Shown one piece after another: positions 1-11,503 of a stretch of DNA of 64,000 nucleotides (position 1 is its first letter; each line of letters opens with the position of its first letter). The notes under the pieces are model-generated. The model ran no database searches. It was given only the letters and a program-made list of their open reading frames with translations, and had not been told where the DNA came from. This stretch comes from Basidiobolus meristosporus CBS 931.73 (taxonomy: Eukaryota > Basidiobolomycota > Basidiobolomycetes > Basidiobolales > Basidiobolaceae), in NCBI GenBank assembly GCA_002104905.1, contig MCFE01000310.1, positions 33,725 through 97,724 of the forward strand, in the 5' to 3' direction. The position numbers and the translations under genes were made by a program.

Positions 1-625
1 AAGAAAATATGGCCGGGTCTACACCTGACTTGAGATTGAAAAAATCTGGGTTTTAGACTTTGAGAATGGACAGTAAAAAGCTAGAAAGCTTCAAGGGATA
101 TAACCTCAACCCAACCGCCTACGCCGTCGGCAACCCCTTAAATCATCGACATAAACGAGCCGTTAGTTGGTTTCGCGTTCAGAAGTTTATCCTACCCAAA
201 ACGCCACGGCCATACCTAGAATTGTACGACTCCTCGTGGAAGCTTCAAAGAAGGCGTCTTCTCCTGCATCTACTTTGCCAGGCAATTCCGGGGTTTTAGT
301 AGGGCTCATGCCGAGTCTGGGCGCCAACGAGGCTTGAGAGTTCTTTATGGCTCTTGGGATTTTGGGCAGCCAGCTACTCCCCACGAAGTATCGGAAAGTT
401 GGCGTTTTCATGGAGGTTCGAAGCAACTTGATACCAATTCCCACACCTACTCAACTGAAGATTTACCAAAAGTTTGAGCGAACCCAGTGATGTCAATGGA
501 GATTGATTTGGATAAATCAACCAAAAAATCCACCCAATTGAGAGTGACTCGATAGTTGTCACTGGCGAGGCTGAGATATGCCCCATAGCTCAGTTATGTG
601 AGAGCTATCTGTATCAACTAAAGCT

Positions 626-1182
626 ATGACGTTGGTTCCGGTGCCCAAAGCTTCCAGGGGGACAAAGAGGTAGCCGAGAGCTCTTTGATAGTCAAGAGCA
701 TGCTACAGGATCTTGGTATTTCTGATATGCCTTTGCCTTTGCCAAACGTTACAGAGGCTGTTCTTGGTAAGGTTAGTCACACCTTTTGCACTGCTAGGGT
801 GTGTACAAGTTGCCTTGGAATGTAGCATACGTTCACAGGTTATTGAGTATTGCGAGCATTACCGGAACGGTACCGAGGCTTTTACCGGAGTTGAGCTGAG
901 GGAGATGGTCGTAAGCGAATGGGATCAAGCTTTCCTCAAGGCAGATTACGGGCTGTTAATGGGGGTTATTGAGGCAGCTTCGTATCTCAATATCGAGCCT
1001 TTGTGGTATGCCCAAGCGAACAACCCTCTTGAAATGAGAAAGCTTACTTGATATTTACTATCTCTAATAGTGGTGTTGGTTGTAGAACTCTTGCTGACAT
1101 AATCCATGGTCGAACACCCCAAGAGTTTCGGAAGATCCTCAGGATCGAACTTGAACCCTTGGAGGTGCCTGATGATGAATAA
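626..1182 (+). CDS. SKP1: SKP1, SCF ubiquitin ligase adaptor (frame break near start)
   Basis: Skp1 links F-box proteins to cullin in SCF E3 ligases. Exons read as about 626-771, 839-1005 and 1071-1182. They encode a DKEVAESSLIVKSMLQDLG segment, then VIEYCEHY, VSEWDQAFLKAD, EAASYLNIEPL, and the C-terminal GRTPQEFRKILRIE...VPDDE, all diagnostic of the POZ-like fold and the F-box-binding tail. Introns 772-838 and 1006-1070 are canonical and keep phase. The ATG at 626 gives MTLV, but the frame must shift by one base at the TT of 636-637 to join the downstream Skp1 frame. A third T there would give a continuous Skp1 N-terminus. I see no upstream exon that solves this by splicing. Identity is firm from exon 1 onward; the exact start rests on the inferred missing base. 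Confidence 0.85.
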
Positions 1183-1437
1183 GCGGCAATTCTTGTGGAA
1201 TGGAATGCATGACTCCAAATATCCCTTCAGGAAGCTTTTACCTGACCAAAACTCACCATCAATCTCTCGCAAATATGCAGCATTACTATATATGCTCACG
1301 GTCACTGCCTTCATATTTAGTAGGAGTCAAGTCACATCACAATTCGTTGATCAAGTTTAAAAAATCTGGGTTGTTCGAATCCGATTCCACTTGCAAATAA
1401 ACTACCCTAATTCGCCCGAAGATACCCACACCACACA

Positions 1438-2391
1438 ATGTCTTTGTTAGGGTATCGCCCTTCAAAAGAACTCTGCACTTACACTAATTGTTATTGCGAG
1501 GAGAACATCTATCTTTTGTGTAAGCGTATACTAGAGGAAAGTGGAAGCTTAGAAGATGTATATGTAACCTTTATCTCAAATAAAGAGCAGAAGGTAAGTT
1601 GGCTCAACAAATTGCTTCCCATTTCGCCTCTTTACTGCACGTGCTGAAGTGGGCTGGACTTTCAGATTCCCTTGTGGTCCCAAGCGGCAGCAGAAGTTGG
1701 GTACCCGGTGGTATGGGTGAGTTCAATCGTGCGATACATTTCCGTTGGACAAGGGTGAATAATCATGCTGTCTCTTTGAAGGATTATCACGTTATACTGG
1801 TATGGAAGGGAGCAGCAAGGTACTGATTGGAGTGCGCCCAGTTTTTCGACCACAGGTTTTGATCGCTTTTCTTTAGCCTGGTGTACGATTTTGATTCCAT
1901 CCTGCCCTTCCCTTGCCCCTTCAAAGAATATTGTGAGAACACTATACCATCGGCGATTCCGTTACCCGACATCTTTCACCGGTTAGTTCACCTACTCTAC
2001 GCTTACTAAGAGCAACCAACTAATCCCTAGTCATAGGAACTACCGTGTCATTTCGGCCGCTGCTTATCTCGCCACGTTCGCCTCCGATCGTAGCCATATG
2101 GTATATCGAATAGTTTGCATTTACTTGGTTGGTAGAACAAAGTGTTTATCGATTGGAGTTTAGAGAACTGAATCTGGATGGATCAAGCAGCCTCCGACAT
2201 ACGAACCAATCTTCACACAAGGTAACGAGCTGGCAGAGCTCTCTGATTCCAAGATGTTGAACTCATAACTTCGCTATATATCAGAGAGTCGGATGAATCT
2301 TCCTGTCTTCATTGACATGATCAACAACCTGCAATCCAATGCGTATGGGAAGGTGCTGAAGGAGGAGGAGTTTCTGGAGTACTTCGGTTAA
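1438..2391 (+). CDS. NTAQ1: NTAQ1, protein N-terminal glutamine amidohydrolase
   Basis: Converts N-terminal Gln to Glu in the Arg/N-degron pathway. Six introns separate exons 1438-1593, 1666-1716, 1782-1819, 1877-1981, 2037-2100, 2164-2221 and 2285-2391; all junctions keep phase. The family signatures are clear: YTNCYCEENIYLLC carries the catalytic Cys, VVW|DYHV (the WDYHV motif, split by an intron) carries the His, and VYDFDSILPFPCPF carries the Asp. RVISAAAYLATFASDRSHM and the C-terminal EEEFLEYFG follow. Length is near the animal and plant enzyme. It begins about 255 bp after SKP1 on the same strand. The gene appears intact. Confidence 0.93.
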
Positions 2392-2530
2392 ATTTGAGCA
2401 TCACAAGCGCGGTCTATAATTTATTCCCGACTCCAGAATAAACAACTCCTCAATGTCAAAATACATTATATATATATATATAATATGTCAAATAATTTGT
2501 ACAATTCTAAGCCAAGTTGAATGGTTCGCG

Positions 2531-4428
2531 CTACACACAAAGTTGAGCTAATGAATCAAATCTGCTCGTGGTGAATTCCAGGATGCAGCTGTTGAATCTA
2601 GATTTTCTGGTCTTAGTTTGGTCAGATAATTTCAGCAGATTGGTGTGAAAGCTTACTCAGTAATATTGTCGACCACACCGACATACAGGCAATCCGACTC
2701 CTCCTCCGGGAAGCTAATGCCTGCTATCTCACCAAAGAAATCGATTTCTTGAGAACGGTCCAGAGATTGAGCATCCAAGATGTGTATGAAGTCGGCTGGC
2801 TCTGGGTTGATATGGTGTTTGGTGTTAGCAAGGTGCACCAAGGTTTACTTGGCGAAGAATGAGCTTCAATACCTGCAGCCACCAGGAATCTCCCATCGGG
2901 AGAATATCGTAAGGATCTGACTGCTCCCATCTGAGTCTCGAAGACTGAGAACGATTTTGCGAAATATCTAGTGTCATACAGCCTATCCCCTACATGTTAA
3001 CATCTCGGTGAATGTGTATTGTGCCGTAAGAATCATGTACCTTAATGTCATATCTAATAATATAATAAAAGATGAGGGTCTGATACAGTCCTTGGTTGCA
3101 AATAGTCAATCTAACCTTGGTTTCCCGTGGCCAAAACTCGCCCGTCTGGGCTCCAACATGTAGCAAATGAATAGTCAACATGCCCCGATAATGTGTTGAT
3201 AACTTGAAGATTGATAAGTATATTATCTATTGGAAATTTGCTGACTCGATCACTTACCTTCTCCAGATTCGGCGTTTAAAATTGAGCAATTGGTATCGTC
3301 TCCCACCACAGAGAGTAATCTTCCATCAGGGCTTACTACTGCACACTTTCGGATTAATCAGCGGATAAGTTAGTTTGCCATTTAGGATGGGTGAGCGAAG
3401 TGGATGTTCTCACGTTAACGGGCCAGTCAAAATCGAACGTCTTGGTTATTTGCAGAGTTTCCAGATCCATTATGCGGATACAGCAGTCATTACTCGATAT
3501 AATAGCCTGAAGAGCTATACAAGATCGATTGTGAATACAAGTAGATATTTGCATCCCAACGATTTCTGTGCCAACCTCCACTTCGTGACCGAGACATTTC
3601 CATATGATTCGTGATCCCATTTAAACTTTTGGTAACCGTTCCGGAGCGGAGATCGTTTTCTTCTCGTAAATTTTGGCAAAGAACTTCCCCATTGAACCCT
3701 GGAATCAAGGTTAGAGAACATTCTTGGCGCAACCGAGTATATATCATGCTTACCCCCCACGAGTAACAGATCTTCTTTACAAAGCAAGCTGCTTGCTTTA
3801 AAGTTGAGCAAGCTTGGATGATCCTCGTAGTCGATTATAGTCTGAGAGGTTCTAGAGACAGGAGACCAATGCTCAACACCGTAACTCGCTAACATGTTTC
3901 GGAAAGACTCAAATTTAACTACAGGAATAGCCGAGATCAACGTATATGAGCTCCATACATGTATAATAAACATCATTCTTGCTACCAGCCCATAGTAAAT
4001 TCCTCAGTTGGAAATGGGCAATAAAACAGGTATCCCTGAGTGATGCGTAATTAAACTTGAAGAAATTCGCATCATTCCGCAAAGGCGATATCTCCTGTAG
4101 TATCTAGTGTGAGATGTTTTCAAAGGAACCTCAATTTGCAGATATAAAAACCTTCAAGATCGCTTCCCGGGAAGTAGAGAGACTACGATAATTGGAATAC
4201 TTCCTAAGTCTACAGAGTCTCAATGAATGATTGCTTAAGTTTGCTTCCTTAATACAAGTGCCTGACCTTTCCCGACGTAATTTTTCCCGGTTGCGCTGAC
4301 CATAATCCCAAGAAAACCCTTGCTGTGGCGAAATCGTCCTTTTAGAAAAACATTCCTCAAAGTATATTGAGGGTTTATACACATACGATATCAGTTCCCT
4401 CGCGAAGATCTTCCGGAGTGACCTCCAT
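2531..4428 (-). CDS. WD40 protein, S. pombe C2A9.03-like
   Basis: Beta-propeller protein of the conserved fungal/plant group typified by S. pombe C2A9.03; its molecular role is not established. The first exons are 4387-4428, 4267-4322, 4152-4209 and one starting at 4094. They give MEVTPEDLREGTDI|QGFSWDYG..., then RLRKYSNYRS, then EISPLRNDANFFKFNYASL, in the order this family shows. Later exons carry ASYGVEHWSP, LLLVGG, DFDWPVN, a SPDGR repeat, AVRSLRYSPDGRF and EPADFIHILDA...QEIDFFGEIAGISF. The last intron joins VGVVDNITE to CILEFTTSRF before the stop at 2531. I fixed the start at 4428 because it places TDIQGFSWD against the family's DIQGIPW block. Middle exon borders are approximate. Confidence 0.85.
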
Positions 4429-5430
4429 CTTGTAGAAACATCAATATCACCAGGAATGATCTTGGCAGAAGGACAAGCTGGATTCTCACCTTGTTGAACA
4501 CCTGAATGTTAGGGGTATACCTCTCTAGCAAAAGTTGTGTTAAGAATAGCAACACTTGAAGATGTTCAGAATCAGTATTGGTAAATACGTTTTGGTTGGT
4601 TATCATTAACGAGCTCGAACGCTCCAGAAGTTTGATAGACCAGCTGGTATTCCATGTGAATGCTTTTGTGAGGACACTGGCGATATTAGAATAAGGACTG
4701 CTAATGGTAAAGAAAGTATTTAAACAAGATATCGATGGTATATGTTGACTTTTCCAGTAACAGCTGTACGCTTTCAAATACCAAGTATCACAGCAAAAAT
4801 CACGTGGATTATGGTGAGGATATAGAACCAATTAACTACAGAACAAGACACAGCTGATGCATCCTTTGGATAAATATAGATGCATGTGAGCATACAATAT
4901 TATAGATGATCACTCGTGAATTGTCGGGTGTAGATTGAATCTCCAACAAGGCCCTCTCATTCTAGAACTCAGATAAATAAAGATTCAATATAAAACACAG
5001 CTTAGCCCTAGCGCCTGTAATTGTTCCTGTAAAGATGCTGCTAGGGGATGGGATCCTATTCTTCGTTCGATAAGCGGGCGTTGTCCGGACCCATGTTGTA
5101 CAGCCAAATGCGTGATAAATTGCTCTGCTGTCAGTTGACTGTTAGACGATCCTTACCAATTAACTATCAATTAGTCCATCACTGTCCCAGTTTCCAATAT
5201 CGACAAAGGTCAGGAGCAGCCTTCCGACGTACAATTTGGTAGTGTCGCAGTCCAAATACAAGCCACCTGTGAATCGAACATTGACTCGTTGGCCCCGATA
5301 AGCAGCTACTTAAAACAGGTCTATTGCAACTTTACATACAGGCTTGCTGCTTGCTTTACTTATACATTTTAGTCAAATAGGTAAACAGACTCAAGTACAG
5401 AGATGGCTGATGCTGGCAACTTTATTCCTT
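4429..5430. other. Intergenic, no supported gene
   Basis: About 1 kb between the WD40 gene (reading left) and the metallopeptidase gene (ending at 5431). The open frame at 4391-4831 on the minus strand overlaps the WD40 start, has no family resemblance and is poor in charged residues. I treat it as chance. This stretch should hold the WD40 promoter and the peptidase terminator. I see no clear TATA box or RNA gene. Confidence 0.5.
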
Positions 5431-7245
5431 TTAACCAAGTATTACACAAGCAACTACGAAGCTTAAATTAATGGTAACCAGTATAAAACTATGCTTCCAA
5501 GACAGTGGCCTCTTCATTGTTCGGAACCCTGAAGTGATCACCTGGGGAGTGGTACGAGTAGCATAGTGAGGGTTTTCTTTTAATTTGTACCCAAGAGCTC
5601 TGAATACCTTTAAAATTCCTGGACCAAATGCACCAGCTACCAAGCCTACCCCTGGTCTATCCAACTGTACTCCCGTTTCGGCGCTTGGTCGCATTAGGAA
5701 CTCCAAAGAGCCCTTGTACTTTTCGCTATCGAAATGTGAAATGCTGCTGCCTTTTGTAAACGTAGTTGGGCTGTAGAGCGAGATCCCTGTCTCAGCAGTG
5801 ATGCTAGCAGCATTTACCAATTCTGTTTCGTTATATGACGATTCTTTCTCCTCCTCACTTGGAAATGAAAAAACAAGGCCATTTGGGACGGTTGCAAAGC
5901 TGAACAAGGCCTGGGCTGCGAGACCGCCAGGTGTCAAACTAAACGCCTTCAACCACTCCGCTTTAGGTGAAGGGGGTATTGCGTTGGCAGAGTCCATTAT
6001 CGACCTCTCGTAGCTATTCAATTGGATATTTTCTTTGCCAGCTACCAGATATTTGTCGAAAATGTTTAGCTTGCGAAAGCCCGTTAGCTTTCCTGAGCCC
6101 GGATCCTCCTCCTTCAGTGGGGGAGTAATCATGTTGAGACCGTCAACATATTTGTTCCAAGAAGAAGCGAATCCTAAGTATTCATTGATATTAGTCCAAT
6201 TATTGCTGTCTGTAATGGAGCGGCGATTGCATACCCAATCCATGGAGCAGCTCGTGGATCACTACATACAATAGCAATGAGGTCAGATCAACGAGCTTGG
6301 GCAACTGACAAGTGATAGAACATGCCTATGTACTCAAATTCGTATTGGTTAGACTTAATTGGACCGTCTTCCTGAGCGGGTTTCGATAATACTGAATTAG
6401 TATCTACGCCTATACACATGTCAGCAGCTTCTTACCTGGAACCAGACGGAGCTTCGCCGATCTGAGTTATGCTCTATATTTGTTGTGAGTAAGGCAGAGC
6501 ATAGGGACGGGGTGACAAGATGAACTCACCCACCTGCAATAATATCGAATTTAGTAAAAGCGAACTGGACTCCTAACTGCTTAACTAAAGCCTGGTTGCA
6601 CGAGTTAGCAAGGCCCAAAAAGATTCAACTGCGGTGCTTCATACTTGAGGATACATGTAATTGGAGTCGATGGAGTTTTCCTCGAACCCTTCCATAGCCC
6701 AATAAGAAGCAGCGCTTGCCTGACCCAAGGTGTTGGATTTACAAAGACGACTCATTTTCGATTCACAGAATCTCCTGATTTAGCACTATCAGAATCAACC
6801 CTATGTATGGTTGGTCGAATATAAGAAGCGTGTACCTTATATTCACTTGGATAGTTATTGGGGATTTGAGGTCCAGTACTGCCGTTATTCGTTGACCAGC
6901 ATTTTCATAGGCATTTCGAATCTTCGTGCAAACATCTTCTTTCGTAGTGGGGTTTGCACATTTGAACTCCTCAACAATAAACATATTTTGGGAGCTGCTG
7001 AGCACGCTTGCGGTACTCTTCCGATCGCCGGGAAGAGCCCAGGTGAGGTTAGACACTGGTTCATATTCAACGGCCTCTACATCAACAAGGTCTACCCTTT
7101 CCAACGGACGAATCATACTCCATTCATCACTTTTGAAGCCAAAAGTAACTGGAGAGCTTTGTAAAATAAAGAGCGAGCATGAGAGAGCAACGAACCAGAA
7201 CTTTGTAGAGCTTCCTATCCAAGACAAAGTCCTTGTGGTTTTCAT
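5431..7245 (-). CDS. Secreted zincin-like metallopeptidase
   Basis: Starts at 7245 with MKTTRTLSW and a hydrophobic stretch WFVALSCSLFILQ that acts as signal peptide or anchor. It continues with FKCANPTTKEDVCTKIRNAYENAGQRI, a typical N-terminal block of fungal secreted zincins. An exon around 6640-6720 gives SAASYWAMEGFEENSIDSNYMYPQ. Near 6255-6275 the minus strand encodes VIHELLHGLG|FASSWNKYVDG across an intron: the HExxH zinc site. The last exon (about 5431-6190) holds SLYSPTTFTKGSSISHFDS and ALGYKL, the C-terminal landmarks of this group. The protein ends in a hydrophobic tail (HSFILVTINLSFVVACVILG), which suggests a membrane or GPI anchor. Substrate unknown. Exon borders between 6240 and 6810 are only partly resolved. 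Confidence 0.78.
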
Positions 7246-7709
7246 TCGGACCTAACAGAGTTCGAAGGGTCGCACGAAGCTAAATTCTTTGAAGGGCCAC
7301 TGTAGCATAGATTCGTAGATCCTCCCCTTACTACAAATCTGGATGAAGGTAGTGCGCTATTGTATCGGCTTACTGAGAGGACGCTCTTACAATAGTTCTC
7401 TCTTAGCACCCGTCTGTTCCGACCAAGAAAGTAGAAGCAACTTGACCAAGTGCTCATATATTAATGTATGTTTCATTATTGATGACAGAAATCGATCATG
7501 AAACCCTCGCCACGGATGTATAAATCCGGCTTGTGTTTCATTTCCTGTTTGAGAATGTTGCGAATATGACAGTCAACAATTTCAACTCCACGATGAGTTG
7601 TGCGATGGTAACAACTTCCAGTTTTATGCTTCTAATTGAACAGATTATGAGTTTATTAAAATGCAGCTGTGTATACAAATTCATGATAAAAAGAAACTAT
7701 GTAGACATC
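7246..7709. other. Intergenic between metallopeptidase and TIM23
   Basis: Both flanking genes are on the minus strand, so this holds the TIM23 3' end and the peptidase promoter. An open frame at 7242-7457 (-) has no recognisable domain. No RNA gene or repeat seen. Confidence 0.4.
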
Positions 7710-8573
7710 CTAGGCGTAGTGTGGATCGCTCTTGAAGAGCTCAGGAATCTTTTCAATACCCGCTTGACCAAAGTTCCAAGCGGCAGCGAGAGCTGCGCAA
7801 ATACCTCCGGAAATCCCTGCGGCACGGAAACCGGCTAGTAATGATAAAAAGATTAGATCCGAAATAGTGAAAATAGATGTTTCTTCACGCATACCTGTGG
7901 ATTTGAAGACTGCGCCAGAGAGAGCTGCTGCACCAATACTGTTGAACATATCGTGTTGGCCACGAGCGGCACCAATTGAGCTGTTGAAAGTATTGTACAT
8001 CATAGCTAAGGAGCAGAGTTTAATATACGACTAAACATGGTGCATTGTGTACCAATGCCTCTTACCAATAACACCGAGAGAGTTTCCGACGAAAGGACCA
8101 CGGCGTGTACAAGAGTTGAGTACAGAGTTCACGCGCAATTTGAAGCTGTTTCCATCAGGCTTTCTAAGACCTTCCATAAGACCCCATGCACCGCCAGCGG
8201 TAAGACCTATGGCAACCAAGCTGATCAGTACTCCGTACCTTTACAAGGGTAGTTTCATCCAGAGTCTCATAAACAAGGTTCACATACCGAATAAGTAACT
8301 TGTACCGGTACCATAGCACAAATCATCACTCCAACCTCTGCTAGGCAAGGCTCCAGCAACGGGCTTTTGACCAACGTTAACGTTGGAGCCCATTTGGTCA
8401 TCAAGGAATAAATATTCAACACCTCCGAATGCAGAAATGGGATGCAACTTATTGGAGCTGACATCCATGCTGCCCAAAAAGTCACTGACGTTCACAGTGT
8501 CTTGAGGGAATTCATTGCTGGCGTAGGTTTGTTGAGGGAAAGCCTCTCCGTTTTCTTCAGAAGTAAAAGACAT
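7710..8573 (-). CDS. TIM23: TIM23, mitochondrial inner-membrane import channel
   Basis: Channel subunit of the presequence translocase. Four exons: about 8284-8573, then 8219-8100, 8003-7910 and 7840-7710. Exon 1 encodes the hydrophilic intermembrane-space domain (MSFTSEENGEAF..., ending GTSYLFGM). The others encode the four-helix Tim17/22/23 domain: LTAGGAWGLMEGLRKP, VNSVLNSCTRRGPFVGNSLGV, AMMYNTFNSSIGAARGQHD, and AAGISGGICAALAAAWNFG. The first intron uses the GTGAAC donor at 8283, which keeps the frame into YGVLIS. Start 8573 is the only ATG that fits. It is divergent from DPB4, sharing a short promoter region. Confidence 0.95.
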
Positions 8574-8950
8574 GATATGGGTATGAATACGTACAGGAAA
8601 TGATATATAAATGGGCGGGCAATATACGAACCAAGAAGGATGAGGAATATGTATTCAGGTGTCCAAGGTGATCTTGAAAAATTTTCGTTCGAAAATTCCT
8701 GGGCTCTGATTGGACTCGAGACTACACAATGGATAATCTACTCCAGAGAAAAATTGATCTGTCTGACACAATTGGTTTGCTACTCAGTGGGAACTTGAGC
8801 TTGAGCCTATTCAATTCATTCGTCAATGGGATGTTAGATGAGGGTTCTTTTTTAGAACTGGTGATTAAGCAGTCCACTGATGGAAGTGTAAACAAATAAC
8901 GTGCTCTTGGGCTCATATTCACATTGGTTGGTTGAACGCAGAATACACCC

Positions 8951-9649
8951 ATGCTACCACTTGACAAACTTGAACTACCGAGATCCGTGTTGGTGGAGAT
9001 TTCAAAGGAAGGGGTTTGTATATTCTGAATGCAGCTTGAGCGTGATTGCGAGTTGACCATTGAACAGTTGCCTTCCGGGAGTATAATCAACAAAGAGGCC
9101 AAGTCGGCCATATCCAGGGCGGCGGTTGTGTTTATTAGCTATCTAACAGCAGTGTATCCTTTGAAACTTTTTCCAACACTTCCTTTGCTTCCCTGTTTAC
9201 TTCCTCAACTAAAAAACCCAGTGCTAACGAGCATGCCGGGACGAAGAAAACCATCTCAACCAATAATGTATTGCAAGCACTGAGCACTGTAGAGTTTTCC
9301 GAGTTTATACCAACCCTGGAACTTGAGCTTATGGGTATATTGAACGCTAACCCGTTTGTGCAAAGTAGCATCTGGATAATTGACCCCGATTCTTGACATT
9401 TTGATAGAATATCGACGTATGATGAAGGAGAAGAAGGAGAGTAAGGCCAAAAGCAATGGCTCTACCTCTGCTGTAGAAGAAGAGGCTGGCGATGACCTCG
9501 AGGAGACCTGCATTGATGATCCGACGAGCCCTGTAGCTAGCGTAAGAAAGCGAAAAGTATCCATTGGATCTGAAGAGGAGGAAGAGCCAAACAAAAATCG
9601 CAGAACGAATGGATCAACTCAATCGCTTGAATCTCCTTCATCCGCATGA
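8951..9649 (+). CDS. DPB4: DPB4/POLE3-type histone-fold protein
   Basis: H2B-like histone-fold subunit of DNA polymerase epsilon and of CHRAC-type remodelers. Exons encode LDKLELPRSVLVEISKEG|LPSGSIINKEAKSAISRAAVVFISYLTAV|ANEHAGTKKTISTNNVLQALSTVEFSEFIPTLELELMG|EYRRMMKEKKES, matching the family helix by helix. The protein ends in an acidic tail (DDLEET, EEEEEPNK). Three internal introns keep phase. Start: the ATG at 8951 gives the usual length. An upstream ATG at 8729, joined through a canonical 54-nt intron (8888-8941), would add 57 residues (MDNLLQRKIDLSDTIG...) in frame. That segment looks coding, so a longer N-terminus is possible. The stop at 9647-9649 lies inside the first unit of a 36-bp tandem repeat. 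Confidence 0.88.
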
Positions 9650-9772
9650 GCCTCTGCACCGGCTGAATCTTCTTCATCCCTGTGAGCCTATGCATCGACC
9701 GAATCTCTTCCATCCCTATGAGCCCATACATCGACCGAATCTCTTTCATCCCTACGAACCTATCCGTGTAAT
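9629..9772. repeat. 36-bp minisatellite, four units
   Basis: Units start at 9629, 9665, 9701 and 9737, each opening with GAATCT(C/T)(C/T)T and containing CATCC...GAGCC or close variants. Copies drift by several substitutions but spacing is exactly 36 bp. Unit 1 overlaps the last codons and stop of DPB4. One plus frame stays open across all four (HP-E-P-HR-LN 12-residue repeats), but that frame has no supported start. Confidence 0.9.
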
Positions 9773-11018
9773 CGTTGCTCTCTAACGGGATTGGAACAAA
9801 CTTGTGATCATCTGAAAACTGGTTTGCTTAGTCCGTGGGCCATCATGAATAAAATTAGTCACAGTCCAAGGAAATATCAAGGAGCATGGTGTCTTGCATT
9901 AATTTACAAATCTAGGAACAACCAAGCTACGATTTTTACGTTCATCAAACATTCAGGTGAAGATTTTTGATTTGCATGAGGAAGTGAATTTAAGCAAAAT
10001 CTAGCCACCAGGTAGGAGCAGTACGTAATGAACATCACGCACAGAACCAGATTTTAGCAAATACCCCAACTAGGGAGAGGGAAGTGGTTGTGTGGATTCC
10101 AAGACACTCCATCACAACGGCGTTCCTTCTACAAGACGTGTAAAAACATCCCATAAATGGGAGAGATTTTTCCAGTGCATAAAGTGGTTTATGATTCGTG
10201 TATCAGTGAGGTTAAGCTGGAACGATGGAGGTTAAGGCTGTTGGCCTTATCGCATATGCGAATACTGTGAGACTGGTTTGGAAATCGCTGACATGACAAA
10301 AACTCTCCGGGCAAATAAGGTGATGCTACTATACGATGGCTGCATATCTCACCAATACGATGGCTGCATATCTCACCAGATTGGATATGAGAAACAGGGT
10401 ACTAGTGGCTGAATCTGCCAGGATGGAATCAATGGAGTCTGCCCTGTGGTAGGATGCCTTAGAGTAGCTTCCAGTATAGAGCCAATGATGCTCCAAATGT
10501 CATCAGGAACAGCTTGAGAATGCCACCCACAAAATATCTTAGTTGGTGAAGAAGGCAGAGCTCAAGGCAAATACGAGATCTACAAATTACAATTGATGCT
10601 CCAATATAGCGCCACCTCAAGGGAGATCTTGAGTAAATCTGTCAAGTGGTTGCTGGTCTTGGAGTACCACCAAACCGGCTTTTCTTGTGGGCAATGTCTC
10701 TAAATGCATCTTGATCCAAGAGTATCTGCCACCAATTGGTGCAGTATGTTTCTGAGGCAATATCATGCAGAGCCGTTAAAACTTTGGGATCCGAAGTAAC
10801 GGGCTTAAGGGATGCTAATTGGATTTCAACACTGTGTTATTGGACTGGTAACGTAGCTCTGGTAGCAATAATAGTGAGTATTAGATACAACTGAGCTGGC
10901 CGTAGTCTCACAAACCTGTTTACTGGGAGGTGAGGTGAAGCCTAGTGTGCTATTCGACCGAAACAGCCCCACCTTGCTGCATTTTTTCTAGGTTTGGGTT
11001 GTTTTTCTAGTGGTGGGT
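9773..11018. other. Gene-poor stretch, possible transposon relic
   Basis: No open frame of note on either strand. A 24-bp unit (ATACGATGGCTGCATATCTC plus ACCA) is duplicated exactly at 10331 and 10355. On the minus strand between about 10780 and 10440, short pieces (KKSRFGGTPRPATT; DIWSIIGSILEATL) faintly recall Tc1/mariner-type transposases, but with stops and no catalytic residues. I do not claim an element. Confidence 0.4.
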
Positions 11019-11106
11019 ATGTACACCATTTCACCTCCGCCCTTTCGAATCACCATGTACACCATTTCACCTCCGCCCTTTCGAATCATCATGTACACCA
11101 TTTCAA
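11019..11106. repeat. 36-bp tandem repeat, about 2.4 copies
   Basis: Two near-perfect 36-bp units begin at 11019 and 11055 (ATGTACACCATTTCACCTCC...CGAATCAYC), with a partial third unit from 11091. Located about 400 bp upstream of the C2H2 gene start. Confidence 0.9.
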
Positions 11107-11424
11107 TTTCCGTAAAGCGCTTCTCCTTGTCACTCGTTGCTAATGACGATCGCATGGATTGTACAGTTCATCAATCGATTGTTTGATTATCCACGCCCTG
11201 GCGAAAAAAGGAAAGATTGGAGTCAATCATCATGGAAGAAGGCTTACATACACTGACATTCATATTGATATGGGGGTTTTACATTAGCATGTAGTGGTAC
11301 AGATCCAACTCCAATTTGGCTGGCTTATCCGCCTTCAGGTCGCATGTGGCCAAGGGGAATAGGTTTGATACAGAGCATAGGGGCCATGGAGTTGGGGAAA
11401 ACCCATTTCCTGTTTCGCCGTCGC

Positions 11425-11432
11425 TATATAAT
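11425..11432 (+). promoter_or_regulatory. TATA box of the C2H2 gene
   Basis: TATATAAT lies 72 bp before the ATG at 11504, in a pyrimidine-rich leader with no other start in frame. Position and sequence fit a core promoter. Confidence 0.55.
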
Positions 11433-11503
11433 GGGAAAGTCGGTCACTCTCTCGATTCAAGAAATACGTTCCTCTCCAGTTCATTCATTTTTCCAAATAT
11501 AGC

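Noticed and set aside
598-623. 26-nt intron giving SKP1 an upstream first exon
   Set aside because: Far shorter than any other intron in the window; a missing T at 636-637 with the ATG at 626 is simpler.
1372-1386. GTTCGAATCC as a tRNA B box
   Set aside because: No A box at proper spacing and no acceptor stem; it lies between SKP1 and NTAQ1.
4391-4831. 146-codon minus-strand open frame as a gene
   Set aside because: It overlaps the first WD40 exon in another frame, has no known domain and an unusual composition.
9564-9785. Open frame through the 36-bp repeat as a repeat protein
   Set aside because: Its only start lies inside DPB4 in another frame; period divisible by three keeps any frame open.
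10440-10780. Tc1/mariner transposase
   Set aside because: Only faint word similarity, stops in all frames, no catalytic residues or terminal repeats.
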